A stretch of DNA of 64,000 bases from the NCBI GenBank assembly GCA_019753285.1, contig JAIELD010000029.1, positions 124,001 through 188,000 of the forward strand, in the 5' to 3' direction. This document shows, piece by piece, positions 32,745 to 41,165 of the stretch. A model generated the notes under the pieces. That model was not told the DNA's origin and ran no database searches. It saw nothing but the letters and a program-made list of their open reading frames with translations. Source of the DNA: Beijerinckiaceae bacterium (GTDB lineage Bacteria; Pseudomonadota; Alphaproteobacteria; Rhizobiales; Beijerinckiaceae). Made by a program: the position numbers and the translations under genes. Numbering within the stretch: position 1 is the stretch's first letter; every line of letters starts with the position of its first letter.

Positions 32745-33236
32745 ATGTTGAGTCAAGGTTCAGAGTTTCAGCCCGGCCAGCTCCGCGTCGCGACGGCCGA
32801 AGAGGCGATGCGTCTCGTCGAGAACGCGCTCGATGCGCTCGATACGCTCGAGCCGATCATCGCGGAGGAAACTGCGCTGATGCGCGACGGCCAGATGCGC
32901 CACGCGCTGAAGCTTTCCGCCGAGAAGGCGGGCGCGGCCGCGCACTACACCCGCATGCTGGAGGCCCTGAAGGGCAACGCGATCTCGCTTGGACGCTTCG
33001 CGCCGGACGGCCTTGCGCTGCTGAAGCTGCGGCATGAGAGCTTCTCGGAACTCCTCGCCTACAACATGGCAGTGCTGACCACGGCCCGCTCCGTGTCGGA
33101 AGGCATCATCCGCGAGGTTTCCTCCGAGGTAGCCGCACAGGCGAACCCGGTCGGCTACCGCTCCAACGGCATGATGGAGCAGCGCGCACAGACGCGCATG
33201 GCGAGCGCGCCGCTCGCGGTGTCAAAGGCGGTTTGA
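32745..33236 (+). CDS. flgN: FlgN-like flagellar export chaperone
   Basis: A 163-residue helical protein. The pattern of an N-terminal helix (Leu-Val-Glu-Asn-Ala-Leu-Asp-Ala-Leu-Asp-Thr-Leu-Glu-Pro-Ile-Ile-Ala-Glu-Glu) with long amphipathic helices fits FlgN, the chaperone of the hook-associated proteins FlgK and FlgL. The position after flgI-flgJ is where alphaproteobacteria carry this gene. Sequence conservation is low, so the call leans on context. The gap to flgJ is 52 bases. Confidence 0.75.
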   Translation: MLSQGSEFQPGQLRVATAEEAMRLVENALDALDTLEPIIAEETALMRDGQMRHALKLSAEKAGAAAHYTRMLEALKGNAISLGRFAPDGLALLKLRHESFSELLAYNMAVLTTARSVSEGIIREVSSEVAAQANPVGYRSNGMMEQRAQTRMASAPLAVSKAV

Positions 33237-33308
33237 GGGCGGGTTCGAACGCTCTACGGTCTTCGCTGAAATAGAAATGGTCGCCTTTTGGGCATGATCC
33301 TCTGACGC

Positions 33309-33339
33309 TTGACATAAAGTTACAGTCAGGTGTAGCTTT
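33309..33339 (+). promoter_or_regulatory. MerR-type promoter and operator
   Basis: TTGACA (33309-33314) and TAGCTT (33333-33338) are 18 bases apart, and the spacer holds a dyad, AAAGTTACA (33316-33324) with TGTAGCTTT (33331-33339), eight of nine bases paired. A dyad in an over-long spacer is the hallmark of MerR-family autoregulated promoters, whose activators untwist the DNA. The merR-family ATG is only about seven bases after the -10, so the mRNA is probably leaderless. Confidence 0.75.
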
Positions 33340-33345
33340 TTTAAA

Positions 33346-33741
33346 ATGATTGTGGAGCCACCATATTTTTCGATCGGCGAGTTGGCGCGGCGCACTGGGC
33401 TTAGCCAGCGGGCCATCCACTACTATGAAAGCTTCGGCTTGCTTTCGCCCGTAGAACGTGAAGGACGAGGCTATCGCTATTATGATGAGTCCAGCGAGCA
33501 AAGGCTGAATAAGATCGGCCAGCTCAAACGGATCGGCCTGACGCTCGAGGAAATTCGCGACGTCATCGACCTGTATTTCACGGCCGGCATGGTCGCCGAC
33601 GGCAAGAGAAAAGTACTCGGAATTTTGCGCAGACATTTGCGCGATACGGAGGCCAGACTTGAAGAGCTGTCCGATTTTCGTCGCGACCTCGTAGCCAACA
33701 TTGCTAGACTCGAGCAGCTTGCGCTCGACGCAGCAAGGTAA
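33346..33741 (+). CDS. MerR-family transcriptional regulator
   Basis: A 131-residue protein. Residues 8-30 form the winged helix (Ser-Ile-Gly-Glu-Leu-Ala-Arg-Arg-Thr-Gly-Leu-Ser-Gln-Arg-Ala-Ile-His-Tyr-Tyr-Glu), the wing has Arg-Tyr-Tyr-Asp, and the C-terminal half is the dimer coiled coil. There is no Cys in the C-terminal part, so a metal or redox sensor is unlikely; the signal is unknown. It has its own MerR-type operator directly upstream and a 68-bp gap to the hydrolase gene, which it probably controls. The two genes interrupt the flagellar cluster between flgN and flaF. Confidence 0.88.
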   Translation: MIVEPPYFSIGELARRTGLSQRAIHYYESFGLLSPVEREGRGYRYYDESSEQRLNKIGQLKRIGLTLEEIRDVIDLYFTAGMVADGKRKVLGILRRHLRDTEARLEELSDFRRDLVANIARLEQLALDAAR

Positions 33742-33809
33742 TGGCCAACGAAAGCCGGTTATCTTTCGTTTTAAAATCTACATCTTACGTCAACTAAAGG
33801 ATAAATTTC

Positions 33810-34457
33810 ATGTTTCATGCTGAAAGTGTCGTCGATCATGCCGTGACCAGGTCTGAAATTCGTAGCACCGCGCTGGTGATGATCGAATTCCAACGCGAAT
33901 GGCTCGATCCAGCGGTGGGCAAGTTAAATTCTCTGGTGGCGGACAAAACGGCATTACGCGCGTCGGCAGATGCGGCAAAACGGCTTTTAGCGGCCGCACG
34001 CGCAGCTGCCATTCGCATCGTCCATGTCCCGTGTCTGCATGACGCCGGCTACCCCGAGATCGCCGGCGGCCTCGCGCATGGCCTGTTTGCAGCGATTCCA
34101 CGAGCTAGGACCTGGATCGACGCCGGCAGGCCCTTCGCCGACGGCTTCGAGCCCGGCCCCGGTGAATTTGTGGTGTCAGGGCGTGTCGGCGCAAGTGCCT
34201 TTGCACACTCAAATCTCGACATCCATTTGCGGGCGCACAACATCAAGCGATTGATCATCGCCGGCTACGCGCTGCATGTCTGCGTAGAGAGCACGTTGCG
34301 CCAGGCTCATGACCTTGGATACGACGCGACGATTGCCGAAGATGCATGCGCATCATTCACAGACGCGCAGCGGCGGCATGTGCTTGAAGATGTCGTGCAC
34401 CATTTTGGGCGTGCAGCCAGTGTTGGCGACCTGGAGCGTGCGCTGAAGGCGGCATGA
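33810..34457 (+). CDS. isochorismatase-like cysteine hydrolase
   Basis: A 215-residue alpha/beta hydrolase of the isochorismatase-like family, members of which cleave amides such as nicotinamide or ureido compounds, or vinyl ethers. The nucleophile-type Cys158 is in His-Val-Cys-Val-Glu-Ser-Thr after a cis-peptide-like turn. The usual Asp is Glu26 (Val-Met-Ile-Glu-Phe-Gln), and the usual Lys region reads Ser-Gly-Arg125-Val-Gly-Ala-Ser-Ala-Phe, without a Lys. Substrate is unknown. It follows the MerR-family gene and likely forms a regulated pair with it. Confidence 0.82.
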   Translation: MFHAESVVDHAVTRSEIRSTALVMIEFQREWLDPAVGKLNSLVADKTALRASADAAKRLLAAARAAAIRIVHVPCLHDAGYPEIAGGLAHGLFAAIPRARTWIDAGRPFADGFEPGPGEFVVSGRVGASAFAHSNLDIHLRAHNIKRLIIAGYALHVCVESTLRQAHDLGYDATIAEDACASFTDAQRRHVLEDVVHHFGRAASVGDLERALKAA

Positions 34458-34543
34458 CGGCGTCACGCCATCTCAAGCCAGCCGTTTCAGGCGGTCAGCG
34501 ACCTTACAAAGATCGATCGAAGGCTTAAGTCGGGACTAAAGCT

Positions 34544-34966
34544 TCACGCAGCCTTTTCGGCCTGGGCCTGGGCCGAAGCAGCAGCGGCCTGTCCCACCGG
34601 CGTGCGCAGACCGGCGGCGATATTGCAGTTGATATTGATGAGGATGTCGAGCCCTTCGCGCTTCGGCTCGAAGGTGAGCGCGATCGTGTGGCGGAAGATG
34701 AAATTGGCGAGATTGGCGATGTTGCTCTTGATCTCGTTCGGCAGCGGATTGTCTTCGGCGATGGCCGAGGTGAAGAGGATGGTCCAGAGGCGGCGGTTGA
34801 GCGTGAGCGCCTCATCGAGCGATTTGCGAAGGTTCGGCAGAGTGTCCCAATCGTCCTTCAGCGCCTGGATCTTAGACGCCGTGTGCATGAGGGCTCTTGC
34901 CTCGAGGTTTCTTGGGTCGGCGGCTTGAAGGGCATTTTTAGAGTACGCTTGGGCTGCCTGTTGCAT
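34544..34966 (-). CDS. flaF: flagellin biosynthesis regulator FlaF
   Basis: A 140-residue helical protein. Family marks: Ala-Tyr-Ser-Lys-Asn-Ala near the start, Asn-Arg-Arg-Leu-Trp-Thr-Ile-Leu, and Leu-Pro-Asn-Glu-Ile-Lys-Ser-Asn-Ile-Ala-Asn-Leu. In Caulobacter FlaF promotes flagellin translation or export and opposes FlbT. The first 29 bases overlap the end of flbT, so the two are coupled. The C-terminal 20 residues are Ala/Gln-rich. Confidence 0.93.
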   Translation of the reverse strand: MQQAAQAYSKNALQAADPRNLEARALMHTASKIQALKDDWDTLPNLRKSLDEALTLNRRLWTILFTSAIAEDNPLPNEIKSNIANLANFIFRHTIALTFEPKREGLDILININCNIAAGLRTPVGQAAAASAQAQAEKAA

Positions 34967-35342
34967 TCGCTATCAGCTTCTGTTCGTAAGTGATGAGTTC
35001 TTTCGCGGTCTTCAGCGCTTTATAGAAGTCACCACTTAAAATGCGGTTATTGATTTCGGCGCAAATAGGCCGACCGCTGGGAGCTGCCTCCAGGAAATCG
35101 TTCACGAGATCGAAATAAAGGTCCGACTGCTCCTTCGTCATGCCGTCGAGATACATGAGCTGGACGCAGAGATAGATGCGCTTGGCGGGCGAATTCGCCG
35201 TCTGGCCGGTCAAAATATCCTTCTCGCGCAGGATCGGCGAATTGCCCTCGATGAAAAACCGGGTCCTGCTGTCGCCGTTGCGGATGACGACGGCGCCGAC
35301 GATGATGCGTTCGTTCGGCTTCAATTCGACTTTGAGGGCCAT
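34938..35342 (-). CDS. flbT: flagellin mRNA regulator FlbT
   Basis: A 134-residue protein. Lys-Pro-Asn-Glu-Arg-Ile-Ile-Val-Gly, Asn-Gly-Asp-Ser-Arg-Thr-Arg-Phe and Lys-Arg-Ile-Tyr-Leu-Cys-Val-Gln-Leu-Met-Tyr match FlbT. In Caulobacter FlbT binds the 5' leader of flagellin mRNA and promotes its decay when the hook is unfinished. Here it lies just downstream of the flagellin gene, whose leader has a clear stem-loop. AGGAGGAT precedes the ATG. Confidence 0.94.
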   Translation of the reverse strand: MALKVELKPNERIIVGAVVIRNGDSRTRFFIEGNSPILREKDILTGQTANSPAKRIYLCVQLMYLDGMTKEQSDLYFDLVNDFLEAAPSGRPICAEINNRILSGDFYKALKTAKELITYEQKLIANATGSPSVL

Positions 35343-35399
35343 TCTATCCTCCTTGAGACGGTCGCTGTTCTCGCGGTCTTTTGTCAGTAGGGTTAATGC

Positions 35400-36833
35400 T
35401 TAGTTGAAGAGGCGGAGCACGGCCTTGTCCGACTGGTTGGCGAGCGAGAGCGCCTGGGTCGAGAGCTGCTGGCGGGTCTGGAGCGCGAGCAGGCTCGCCC
35501 CTTCCTCGTTCTGGTCGGCGAGCGTCAACAGGCTGGAGCCGTCGCCCAGCGTCTTGATCGTGTTCTTGGTGAATTCCTGCCGGGTGGTTGCAACCGTGTT
35601 GTTGGTGGCGAATGCCGCTGCCTGCGCCTGGAGCGCATCATAGGCGGTTTGCAGCGTCGTGATCGCTGTCCTGATCTCATTATCGGACTGGAGATTGTAC
35701 TCGACGTCTGAGCGCTTCAGGTTGAGGCCTGTCGAGTCGTAGATCACGCCCGTGACGACGAGATTTGTGGTGTTGTTCTCGTTCAGAACGAGGTTGAGAC
35801 TGTCGCCGTACAGCAGATTGGTGCCGTTATAGCCGGCGTCTTTCGCGATGTTGGTGATCTGCTGCAGGGTGTTCGCGTAGGTCGCCCCGGCCGTCGCGCG
35901 CGTCTTGTTGAGCACCGATGGAATACCGGTGACCGACGTGTTGAGGTTGTTCGCAAGCGGCACAATCGCTTCCGGCAGACGTCCAAACAAATCGCTCAGC
36001 GTCTTCAAACCGTCGTTAGCGGCAACGGAAACGTTTGTGCCGCCAAGCGTGATCGACAATTGGCCCGCATTGGCCGGCGCGCCGGTCGTGGTCGGCGTGC
36101 CCGTGACGTTTTCGATGATAAAGCGGCCGCCAGCATCAACCGAAGCATGCACCAGCGCGGGCTGTGGTGAAGTCAGAGAGGTCGTGTCGACATTGTTGAC
36201 GTCATAATTGATCGCGTCGGCAAGATCTTTGGCTGAATTGATGACAAGGGGCAGAGTTCCTGGGTATGTCGCTTTCAGCGTCGCGCCCGCTGTGGGCAGT
36301 TTCGTCGCGAGTGATCCGCCGAAGGTCCGGGTCGTCAGCGGAACGGCGGTGCCGTCTGGCCGGGTCGCGCTGATCGCGAGCGTCGCGCCGTTCGTGAATG
36401 GCCCAGGCGTCGTCCCGGCAGGTGCGGCGGGGGTCAGGAGCGATGGATACTTCCCGGAATAGTCGGGACCCCAATTGATAAGCTGGCCGTTGGTGTTGGA
36501 GCCTGAAGCAAGCTGTGCATTCGTCGCGGAATTCTGCAGCGCATTTCTAAGCTGTGCCTGCAGGGTCTGGATCGTATTGGACAGCGCGGTGATGCCGTCA
36601 TTGGCCTGCTTGATCGTGTTTATGCCAAGGCCGATATTGTCGAGCAGCGCGCCGAGCTGGGAACCGCGCGTGTCGAAATTCTGCGCCGAGAAATACCGCA
36701 GCGGATCATCGAGCGCGGTATTCACCTTCTTGCCTGTCGAAAGCGCACTGTTCACCACGTCCTGATCGGCAGCATTTTGCTGCAATGCGAGGAGGTTACT
36801 GCGTATCCCAGCTGAAAGAACGATGTTCGACAT
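35400..36833 (-). CDS. flagellin
   Basis: A 477-residue filament protein. The conserved ends are intact: N-terminal about 1-120 (Ile-Arg-Ser-Asn-Leu-Leu-Ala-Leu-Gln-Gln, Leu-Ser-Thr-Gly-Lys-Lys-Val) and C-terminal about 400-477 (Ala-Leu-Gln-Thr-Arg-Gln-Gln-Leu-Ser-Thr-Gln-Ala-Leu-Ser-Leu-Ala-Asn-Gln). The middle part (about 130-290), surface-exposed in the filament, is Thr/Ala/Gly-rich. It is the only flagellin in the window. AAGGA lies before the ATG. The 150-bp upstream region has a leader hairpin and a CtrA-like box. Confidence 0.93.
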   Translation of the reverse strand: MSNIVLSAGIRSNLLALQQNAADQDVVNSALSTGKKVNTALDDPLRYFSAQNFDTRGSQLGALLDNIGLGINTIKQANDGITALSNTIQTLQAQLRNALQNSATNAQLASGSNTNGQLINWGPDYSGKYPSLLTPAAPAGTTPGPFTNGATLAISATRPDGTAVPLTTRTFGGSLATKLPTAGATLKATYPGTLPLVINSAKDLADAINYDVNNVDTTSLTSPQPALVHASVDAGGRFIIENVTGTPTTTGAPANAGQLSITLGGTNVSVAANDGLKTLSDLFGRLPEAIVPLANNLNTSVTGIPSVLNKTRATAGATYANTLQQITNIAKDAGYNGTNLLYGDSLNLVLNENNTTNLVVTGVIYDSTGLNLKRSDVEYNLQSDNEIRTAITTLQTAYDALQAQAAAFATNNTVATTRQEFTKNTIKTLGDGSSLLTLADQNEEGASLLALQTRQQLSTQALSLANQSDKAVLRLFN

Positions 36834-36852
36834 GACGTGCCATTCCTTGGAT

Positions 36853-36872
36853 GAGAAGTGTTCTCACTTCTC
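36853..36872 (-). promoter_or_regulatory. stem-loop in the flagellin 5' leader, candidate FlbT target
   Basis: GAGAAGTG and CACTTCTC pair perfectly over eight bases around a four-base loop, ending 20 bases upstream of the flagellin start codon and just before the AAGGA ribosome site. FlbT is known to act on flagellin leader RNA, and flbT lies next door. The assignment is inference. Confidence 0.5.
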
Positions 36873-36902
36873 TTCGTCAGGCAGCATCATGATTTGTTAA
36901 GG

Positions 36903-36917
36903 TTAATGATCCGTTAG
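36903..36917. promoter_or_regulatory. CtrA-like box upstream of flagellin
   Basis: TTAA, seven bases, TTAG: one mismatch from consensus, 70 bp before the flagellin start. Another TTAA lies two bases before it. I found no acceptable sigma54 element for this gene. Confidence 0.4.
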
Positions 36918-36985
36918 CGGAAAGCCAAAACGTAAGGATTGATGAACCCTGATGCGACTGGCGGATCTCGTCGCCTTCGCGCCGA

Positions 36986-37390
36986 TCAGGCGACCTTCTC
37001 GACGAGATGGGACTCATCCGCGCTTCTGACGGCGGCCTGCTGATAGGTTGCATCGCGCAGCACGGCATCGTTCGGAAATTTCTGCACGACGTCGCCCGTG
37101 CGCTCATCGACGGAGATGAAGACCAGCTCCTCCTCCGCGTCATAGACGAACTTGCTCTTGATGAAGCTCGCGGCTGTCTGCTGCAGCGCGACAGCGCGAG
37201 CCTGGGCCTGCTGCGCGTCATCGACGGGAAGCGCGAAGCTTTTCGGCGCGGCCTGCACGGATTCGGCCGGCGGCAAGTCCGTCGCGACAGCATCGGCCAC
37301 GGCAGGCTGCTGATAGGACGATAAAGGCGTGGACGTCTGGCCGCCATCGGAGGCAACCGGACCGACCCGCCCTACGACATCGATAGTCAT
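36986..37390 (-). CDS. flaG: FlaG-like flagellar protein
   Basis: A 134-residue protein. The C-terminal half, with Lys-Phe-Val-Tyr-Asp, Leu-Val-Phe-Ile-Ser-Val-Asp-Glu-Arg-Thr-Gly-Asp-Val-Val-Gln-Lys-Phe-Pro, has the FlaG fold pattern; the N-terminal half is variable and Gln/Ala-rich. FlaG influences filament length in other bacteria. Start at the ATG at 37390 with AAGGAG six bases upstream; an in-frame start at 37414 would remove that site. It lies upstream of flagellin on the same strand, 152 bases away. Confidence 0.75.
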   Translation of the reverse strand: MTIDVVGRVGPVASDGGQTSTPLSSYQQPAVADAVATDLPPAESVQAAPKSFALPVDDAQQAQARAVALQQTAASFIKSKFVYDAEEELVFISVDERTGDVVQKFPNDAVLRDATYQQAAVRSADESHLVEKVA

Positions 37391-37633
37391 GACCCGCTCC
37401 TTGCGAGAACTCACAACCTTCTGGTTGCAAAACAGAACGTATCAAGGAGCGACGAAAACGCCGTAAAGGAATTCATTAAAATGTGAATCAATCGCCTTGG
37501 CGACACGGATGCGCAAAAACCGGCGCGATCTCGGCGATCGGCGACCATCAAGCACAGCCGCCCGGCAAATGCACGCCGGTCGATTGCGCCGGCGCGCGAG
37601 TTTCCAATCGGCGTTAACGATGCCCTGCAGGCC

Positions 37634-39232
37634 TCAGCGCAGATACTGTGTCAAAGTGAGCTTCGAGAGGATGCTCGTCGTCTGGTAGCTTGCCTGAAGG
37701 CGGTTCTGAAGGCTGAGGATCTGAACGGAGATCGACGTCGAATCGGCGTTTTCGACGCCATCGATGAGGTCCTGGTAGTAGGCCGTCTTCTGCTTCAGCC
37801 GGGTCTGCGCGTCCTTGACCGCCACCGCCGAGTTCGAGAGCTGCACCTGCACGTCAGCGATGCTCTCCGTCGCCTTGTTGCCGAGCACGGTCTGCGCGCG
37901 GGTGGCGAGCGCCTGGAAATGGTCCTTGTCGTTGGGGTCGAGCGTGTTGAACGGCTCGACCGCCAGCACGGCGAAGGCGGCGAGCGCCTTGATGAAGGCT
38001 GGCTCGTTGCCCTGCACGCCGACGCCGACCGCGATGCTGCTATCGACGCGGGAGGGAACGCTGTTGCGGATCGTGTCGATGTTGGCGGTGGTGGCCGTCG
38101 GCTGCTCCTCGCCATTGTAGAACGCGATGGTCGCCTTGGCGCCGACCGCGAAGGTCGTCGTCGTGGTCGTCGCCGTCGTCGCCGGCAGGGTGCCGACGCG
38201 CTGCGCCGGGCTTGCGACGGTCTGGCCGAAGAAGTTTGTTGCGGCGGTGATCGAGGACGCCGCTTTCAGCGTCGTGGCCGCCGCCGCGTTGATCGCCAGC
38301 GTGATCGCGGAATTGAGGTTGGCCGCGGTCTGCGCCGTCGTCGCGCCAATCTCGAACTGCGTCTTGCTGGCGTTGAAGCCGGCACCGTTGGTGGTGACGG
38401 ATGATGTTGCCTTCAGCGTCAGCGTCGTCGTCGTCGCATCCGGCAGCGTCAGCGTGATTGTGATGGAATCGCCGACGAGCGGCTGGCCCGTCACGTTGAC
38501 CGAAACGCCGGCTGGCGATCCCGCCGGGCCTGAAACGGCGATGTTGGGGTTGGTGCTCGTCGGCGGATTGGCAGCATTGAACTTGAAGCCGTAGGGGCTG
38601 CCGGCGACATCCTCGGTAATCGTGGTCGGCGCGCCTGCGCCGGCCAGCACGAGGCGACCGGTCGAGGGAGAATCGATCGCGGGGGCCACCGCCGCCACGA
38701 TGCCAAGATCAGCCTGATTGCGCTCGGCAAGAATCTGCTTCAGCCCGTCATGGGTGGAATCGCCGTTGAGGATCGTTTCCGAGTTGGTGAGCGGCTGCAC
38801 GTTGCTGGCCCGCCCGGCGAACAGGTATCGCCCGGCATAATCGGTGTTGAGCAGTTCGACCGCCTGCTGGAAATTGTAGCTGGCGAGGCCCTGCGTTACG
38901 ATCTTGCCGCTGGCGTCCGTCTGGTACGACCCGGTCAGCAGCGCCGACGAGAAGCTGTTCGACGACTGATTTAGCTGATCAAGCGAGCTGTCCGCCAGCT
39001 TCAGCCTCGATGCCGTCTGATCCGCCGTGCTCTGGAAGCCCTGCGAGAGCGTCAGCCTCTGCTGGAACTCGAGCGCCGTGACGCGCCCTGCCCCGAGCGC
39101 GCTGTAGGTCTGCGCGACCTTGCCGGTCGCGAGCTGTTGCTGGAGATCGGTGAGCTGCGAACCGATGCTCAACAGATTGTTGGTGTTGAGGTTGGTGGAG
39201 AACAGGCCTGCCGCAAGCGATGGGATCGTCAT
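37634..39232 (-). CDS. flgL: flagellar hook-associated protein FlgL (HAP3)
   Basis: A 532-residue junction protein between hook and filament. The flagellin-like ends are clear (N-terminal Leu-Thr-Asp-Leu-Gln-Gln-Gln-Leu-Ala-Thr-Gly-Lys-Val; C-terminal Gln-Ile-Leu-Ser-Leu-Gln-Asn-Arg-Leu-Gln-Ala-Ser-Tyr-Gln-Thr-Thr). The middle (about 170-390) is long, Thr/Ala-rich and has runs of Thr, making it larger than the enteric protein (about 317). It lies 11 bases after flgK in flgE-flgK-flgL. Confidence 0.9.
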   Translation of the reverse strand: MTIPSLAAGLFSTNLNTNNLLSIGSQLTDLQQQLATGKVAQTYSALGAGRVTALEFQQRLTLSQGFQSTADQTASRLKLADSSLDQLNQSSNSFSSALLTGSYQTDASGKIVTQGLASYNFQQAVELLNTDYAGRYLFAGRASNVQPLTNSETILNGDSTHDGLKQILAERNQADLGIVAAVAPAIDSPSTGRLVLAGAGAPTTITEDVAGSPYGFKFNAANPPTSTNPNIAVSGPAGSPAGVSVNVTGQPLVGDSITITLTLPDATTTTLTLKATSSVTTNGAGFNASKTQFEIGATTAQTAANLNSAITLAINAAAATTLKAASSITAATNFFGQTVASPAQRVGTLPATTATTTTTTFAVGAKATIAFYNGEEQPTATTANIDTIRNSVPSRVDSSIAVGVGVQGNEPAFIKALAAFAVLAVEPFNTLDPNDKDHFQALATRAQTVLGNKATESIADVQVQLSNSAVAVKDAQTRLKQKTAYYQDLIDGVENADSTSISVQILSLQNRLQASYQTTSILSKLTLTQYLR

Positions 39233-39243
39233 GGTTTCAATCC

Positions 39244-41157
39244 TCAGATCTGGAGCAGCGTCGTGAACAGTTCCTTGACGGTACTGATCAGACGCGCATT
39301 CGCCGAATAGGCATTCTGCACCTCGATCAGGTGGGCGAGTTCCTGATCGATGTTGACGCCGGAATTGTCCGAGAACGTCTTCTGGATGGATTTCAGCACG
39401 ATCTGCTGGCCGTCATCGATGTTCTTGGCGTCGATGACGCGGCCGCTCTGGTTCTGGACGACGTTTTTTGCAAAATCGACCACCGTCCCGTCGAAGGGCG
39501 CGCCGTTGGAGCCGATGCCGCCGAGCGGCGAGAAGGCCTGGTTGGCCTTGGTCAGCTGGTCGATCAGGAAATTGGGGCGTTTGGCGTCGCCGGCGAGCGT
39601 CGTGACGCCGCTGGCATTCGTATAGACGACGAGGCTTCCCGGGTTGTTGATGACAGCCGGGTTGAGCGCGAGGCGCTGGGCAAGGCCGTTGGTCTGATCG
39701 ACGCTGCCCTCGAAGCTGCCGGTGTAGGGCTTGCCCGTCTGCGTATCGATGAACAGCGGCAGCGCCACGTCCTGGCCTGAAAGCGCGGTCGAGGTGATCG
39801 AGCCGTTGACCTTGCCGATCGTCAGCGTCGCGGGCGTCGTGCTCACGGCCTGGATCTGGTTGGCGCCGGGGCTGGTGAGAGAGATGCCGGCTGGCAGCGG
39901 GGCTTCCGTGCCGGCACCGATCTTGGTTGCGAGCTGCGCGAGCGCGCCGGCGACGCCGCCGGAGAAGTCGAGCGCGATGACACGGTTGTTGACGGTCGAT
40001 TCGTTGAGCTCGGCGAGCTTCTGCGCATCATAAAGGTTGGGCGGCGTGATCGTGGTGTCGTCCACCCGCTTGATGGTGATGCGCTTGTTGATGCCGCCGA
40101 CCGTGTAGTCGATCGTGACCTCGTTGCCGGGCTGGATCGGATAGTTGGTGAGGTCGACATTGAAGCCGTTGGCGACCGGAGCGCCGGCGACCTGATTGTT
40201 GGCGACCGCGTTGGAGAGCCCGGCGGCGAGCTCATCGACCTGCGCCTGCGCCTGAACGAGCTGCTTGTCGCGCAGATTGACGAGGCCGGCGATCTCCCCG
40301 GAGCGGATCGAGCCGTTGGCGAGAACGTCGATCCCCGCGCCGCCATTCGGCGACAGCAACGTGACCGTGCCGACGCCGCGGACGAGTGGATCGGTGCTGT
40401 ATTGCGAGGTGGCGTTGAGAACGTAATGCTGATCGTATTTGAACTTCGAGGCGTTGATGTCGAGCAGCGGCAGGCCGCCTGTCGTGGTAATGCGCACGCC
40501 GTTATTGGCGGTCGAGGACACGCTGACATCGACATATTTCGACAGCTCGGAGATCTGCTTGTCTCGCTGGTCGAGCAGCGCGGCGGAAGCCTGCGTGCTG
40601 CCGAGCCCGATGATCTTGTTGTTGAGGTCCTGCAGGTTGCTGAGGATGCCGTTGACCGTGTTGACGTCATCGGCGAGATGCGCCTCGATGCCGTCGCGCT
40701 GGGTCTGGATGTCGGTGCTGATGCCGCTCAGGCGCTGGGCGAGGGCCTGCGCGGCCGAGATGACGCCGTTGCGGGTGATGCTGTTGCCGGGATCGTTCGA
40801 AAGCGCCTGCAGCGCCGTCGTAAAGGCATTGACGGCGGCGTCGAGCGAGCCGCTGGAGCCGGGCTGGCCGAAGATCTGGTCGATCTGCGCGAAGTTTTCG
40901 TTCTGCACGCTGGTGTAGGCCGCGGCGGACGTCTCCGTCCGCAGCTGGCTCTGCACCACCGTGTCGAGAATGCGCTGGATGCTCGCAACCTGGACGCCCG
41001 TCGTGTTGCCGGCCGTGACCTGCTGCACGAGCGTGGCCTGCCGGCGCGTATAGCCGACAGACCCCTGGTTGGAGACGTTTTGACTGATGACCTCGATCTG
41101 AGCCTGCGTGGTGGTCAGACCGCTGAGGGCAGCGTCAAGTGCGCTTGAAAGTCCCAT
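39244..41157 (-). CDS. flgK: flagellar hook-associated protein FlgK (HAP1)
   Basis: A 637-residue protein at the hook-filament junction. N-terminal Gly-Leu-Thr-Thr-Thr-Gln-Ala-Gln-Ile-Glu-Val-Ile-Ser-Gln-Asn-Val-Ser-Asn with Gly-Tyr-Thr-Arg-Arg, and the C-terminal Asn-Ile-Asp-Gln-Glu-Leu-Ala-His-Leu-Ile-Glu-Val-Gln-Asn-Ala-Tyr-Ser-Ala-Asn-Ala-Arg are family signatures. It is the second gene of flgE-flgK-flgL and needs the FlgN-like chaperone for export. Two hairpins precede its start. Confidence 0.94.
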   Translation of the reverse strand: MGLSSALDAALSGLTTTQAQIEVISQNVSNQGSVGYTRRQATLVQQVTAGNTTGVQVASIQRILDTVVQSQLRTETSAAAYTSVQNENFAQIDQIFGQPGSSGSLDAAVNAFTTALQALSNDPGNSITRNGVISAAQALAQRLSGISTDIQTQRDGIEAHLADDVNTVNGILSNLQDLNNKIIGLGSTQASAALLDQRDKQISELSKYVDVSVSSTANNGVRITTTGGLPLLDINASKFKYDQHYVLNATSQYSTDPLVRGVGTVTLLSPNGGAGIDVLANGSIRSGEIAGLVNLRDKQLVQAQAQVDELAAGLSNAVANNQVAGAPVANGFNVDLTNYPIQPGNEVTIDYTVGGINKRITIKRVDDTTITPPNLYDAQKLAELNESTVNNRVIALDFSGGVAGALAQLATKIGAGTEAPLPAGISLTSPGANQIQAVSTTPATLTIGKVNGSITSTALSGQDVALPLFIDTQTGKPYTGSFEGSVDQTNGLAQRLALNPAVINNPGSLVVYTNASGVTTLAGDAKRPNFLIDQLTKANQAFSPLGGIGSNGAPFDGTVVDFAKNVVQNQSGRVIDAKNIDDGQQIVLKSIQKTFSDNSGVNIDQELAHLIEVQNAYSANARLISTVKELFTTLLQI

Positions 41158-41165
41158 ATTCGCTA

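Noticed and set aside
36836-36842. TGGCACG (-24-like block of sigma54) on the minus strand right before flagellin
   Set aside because: It overlaps the space between the ribosome site and the start codon, so transcription would begin inside the gene; no -12 GC follows at the right distance.
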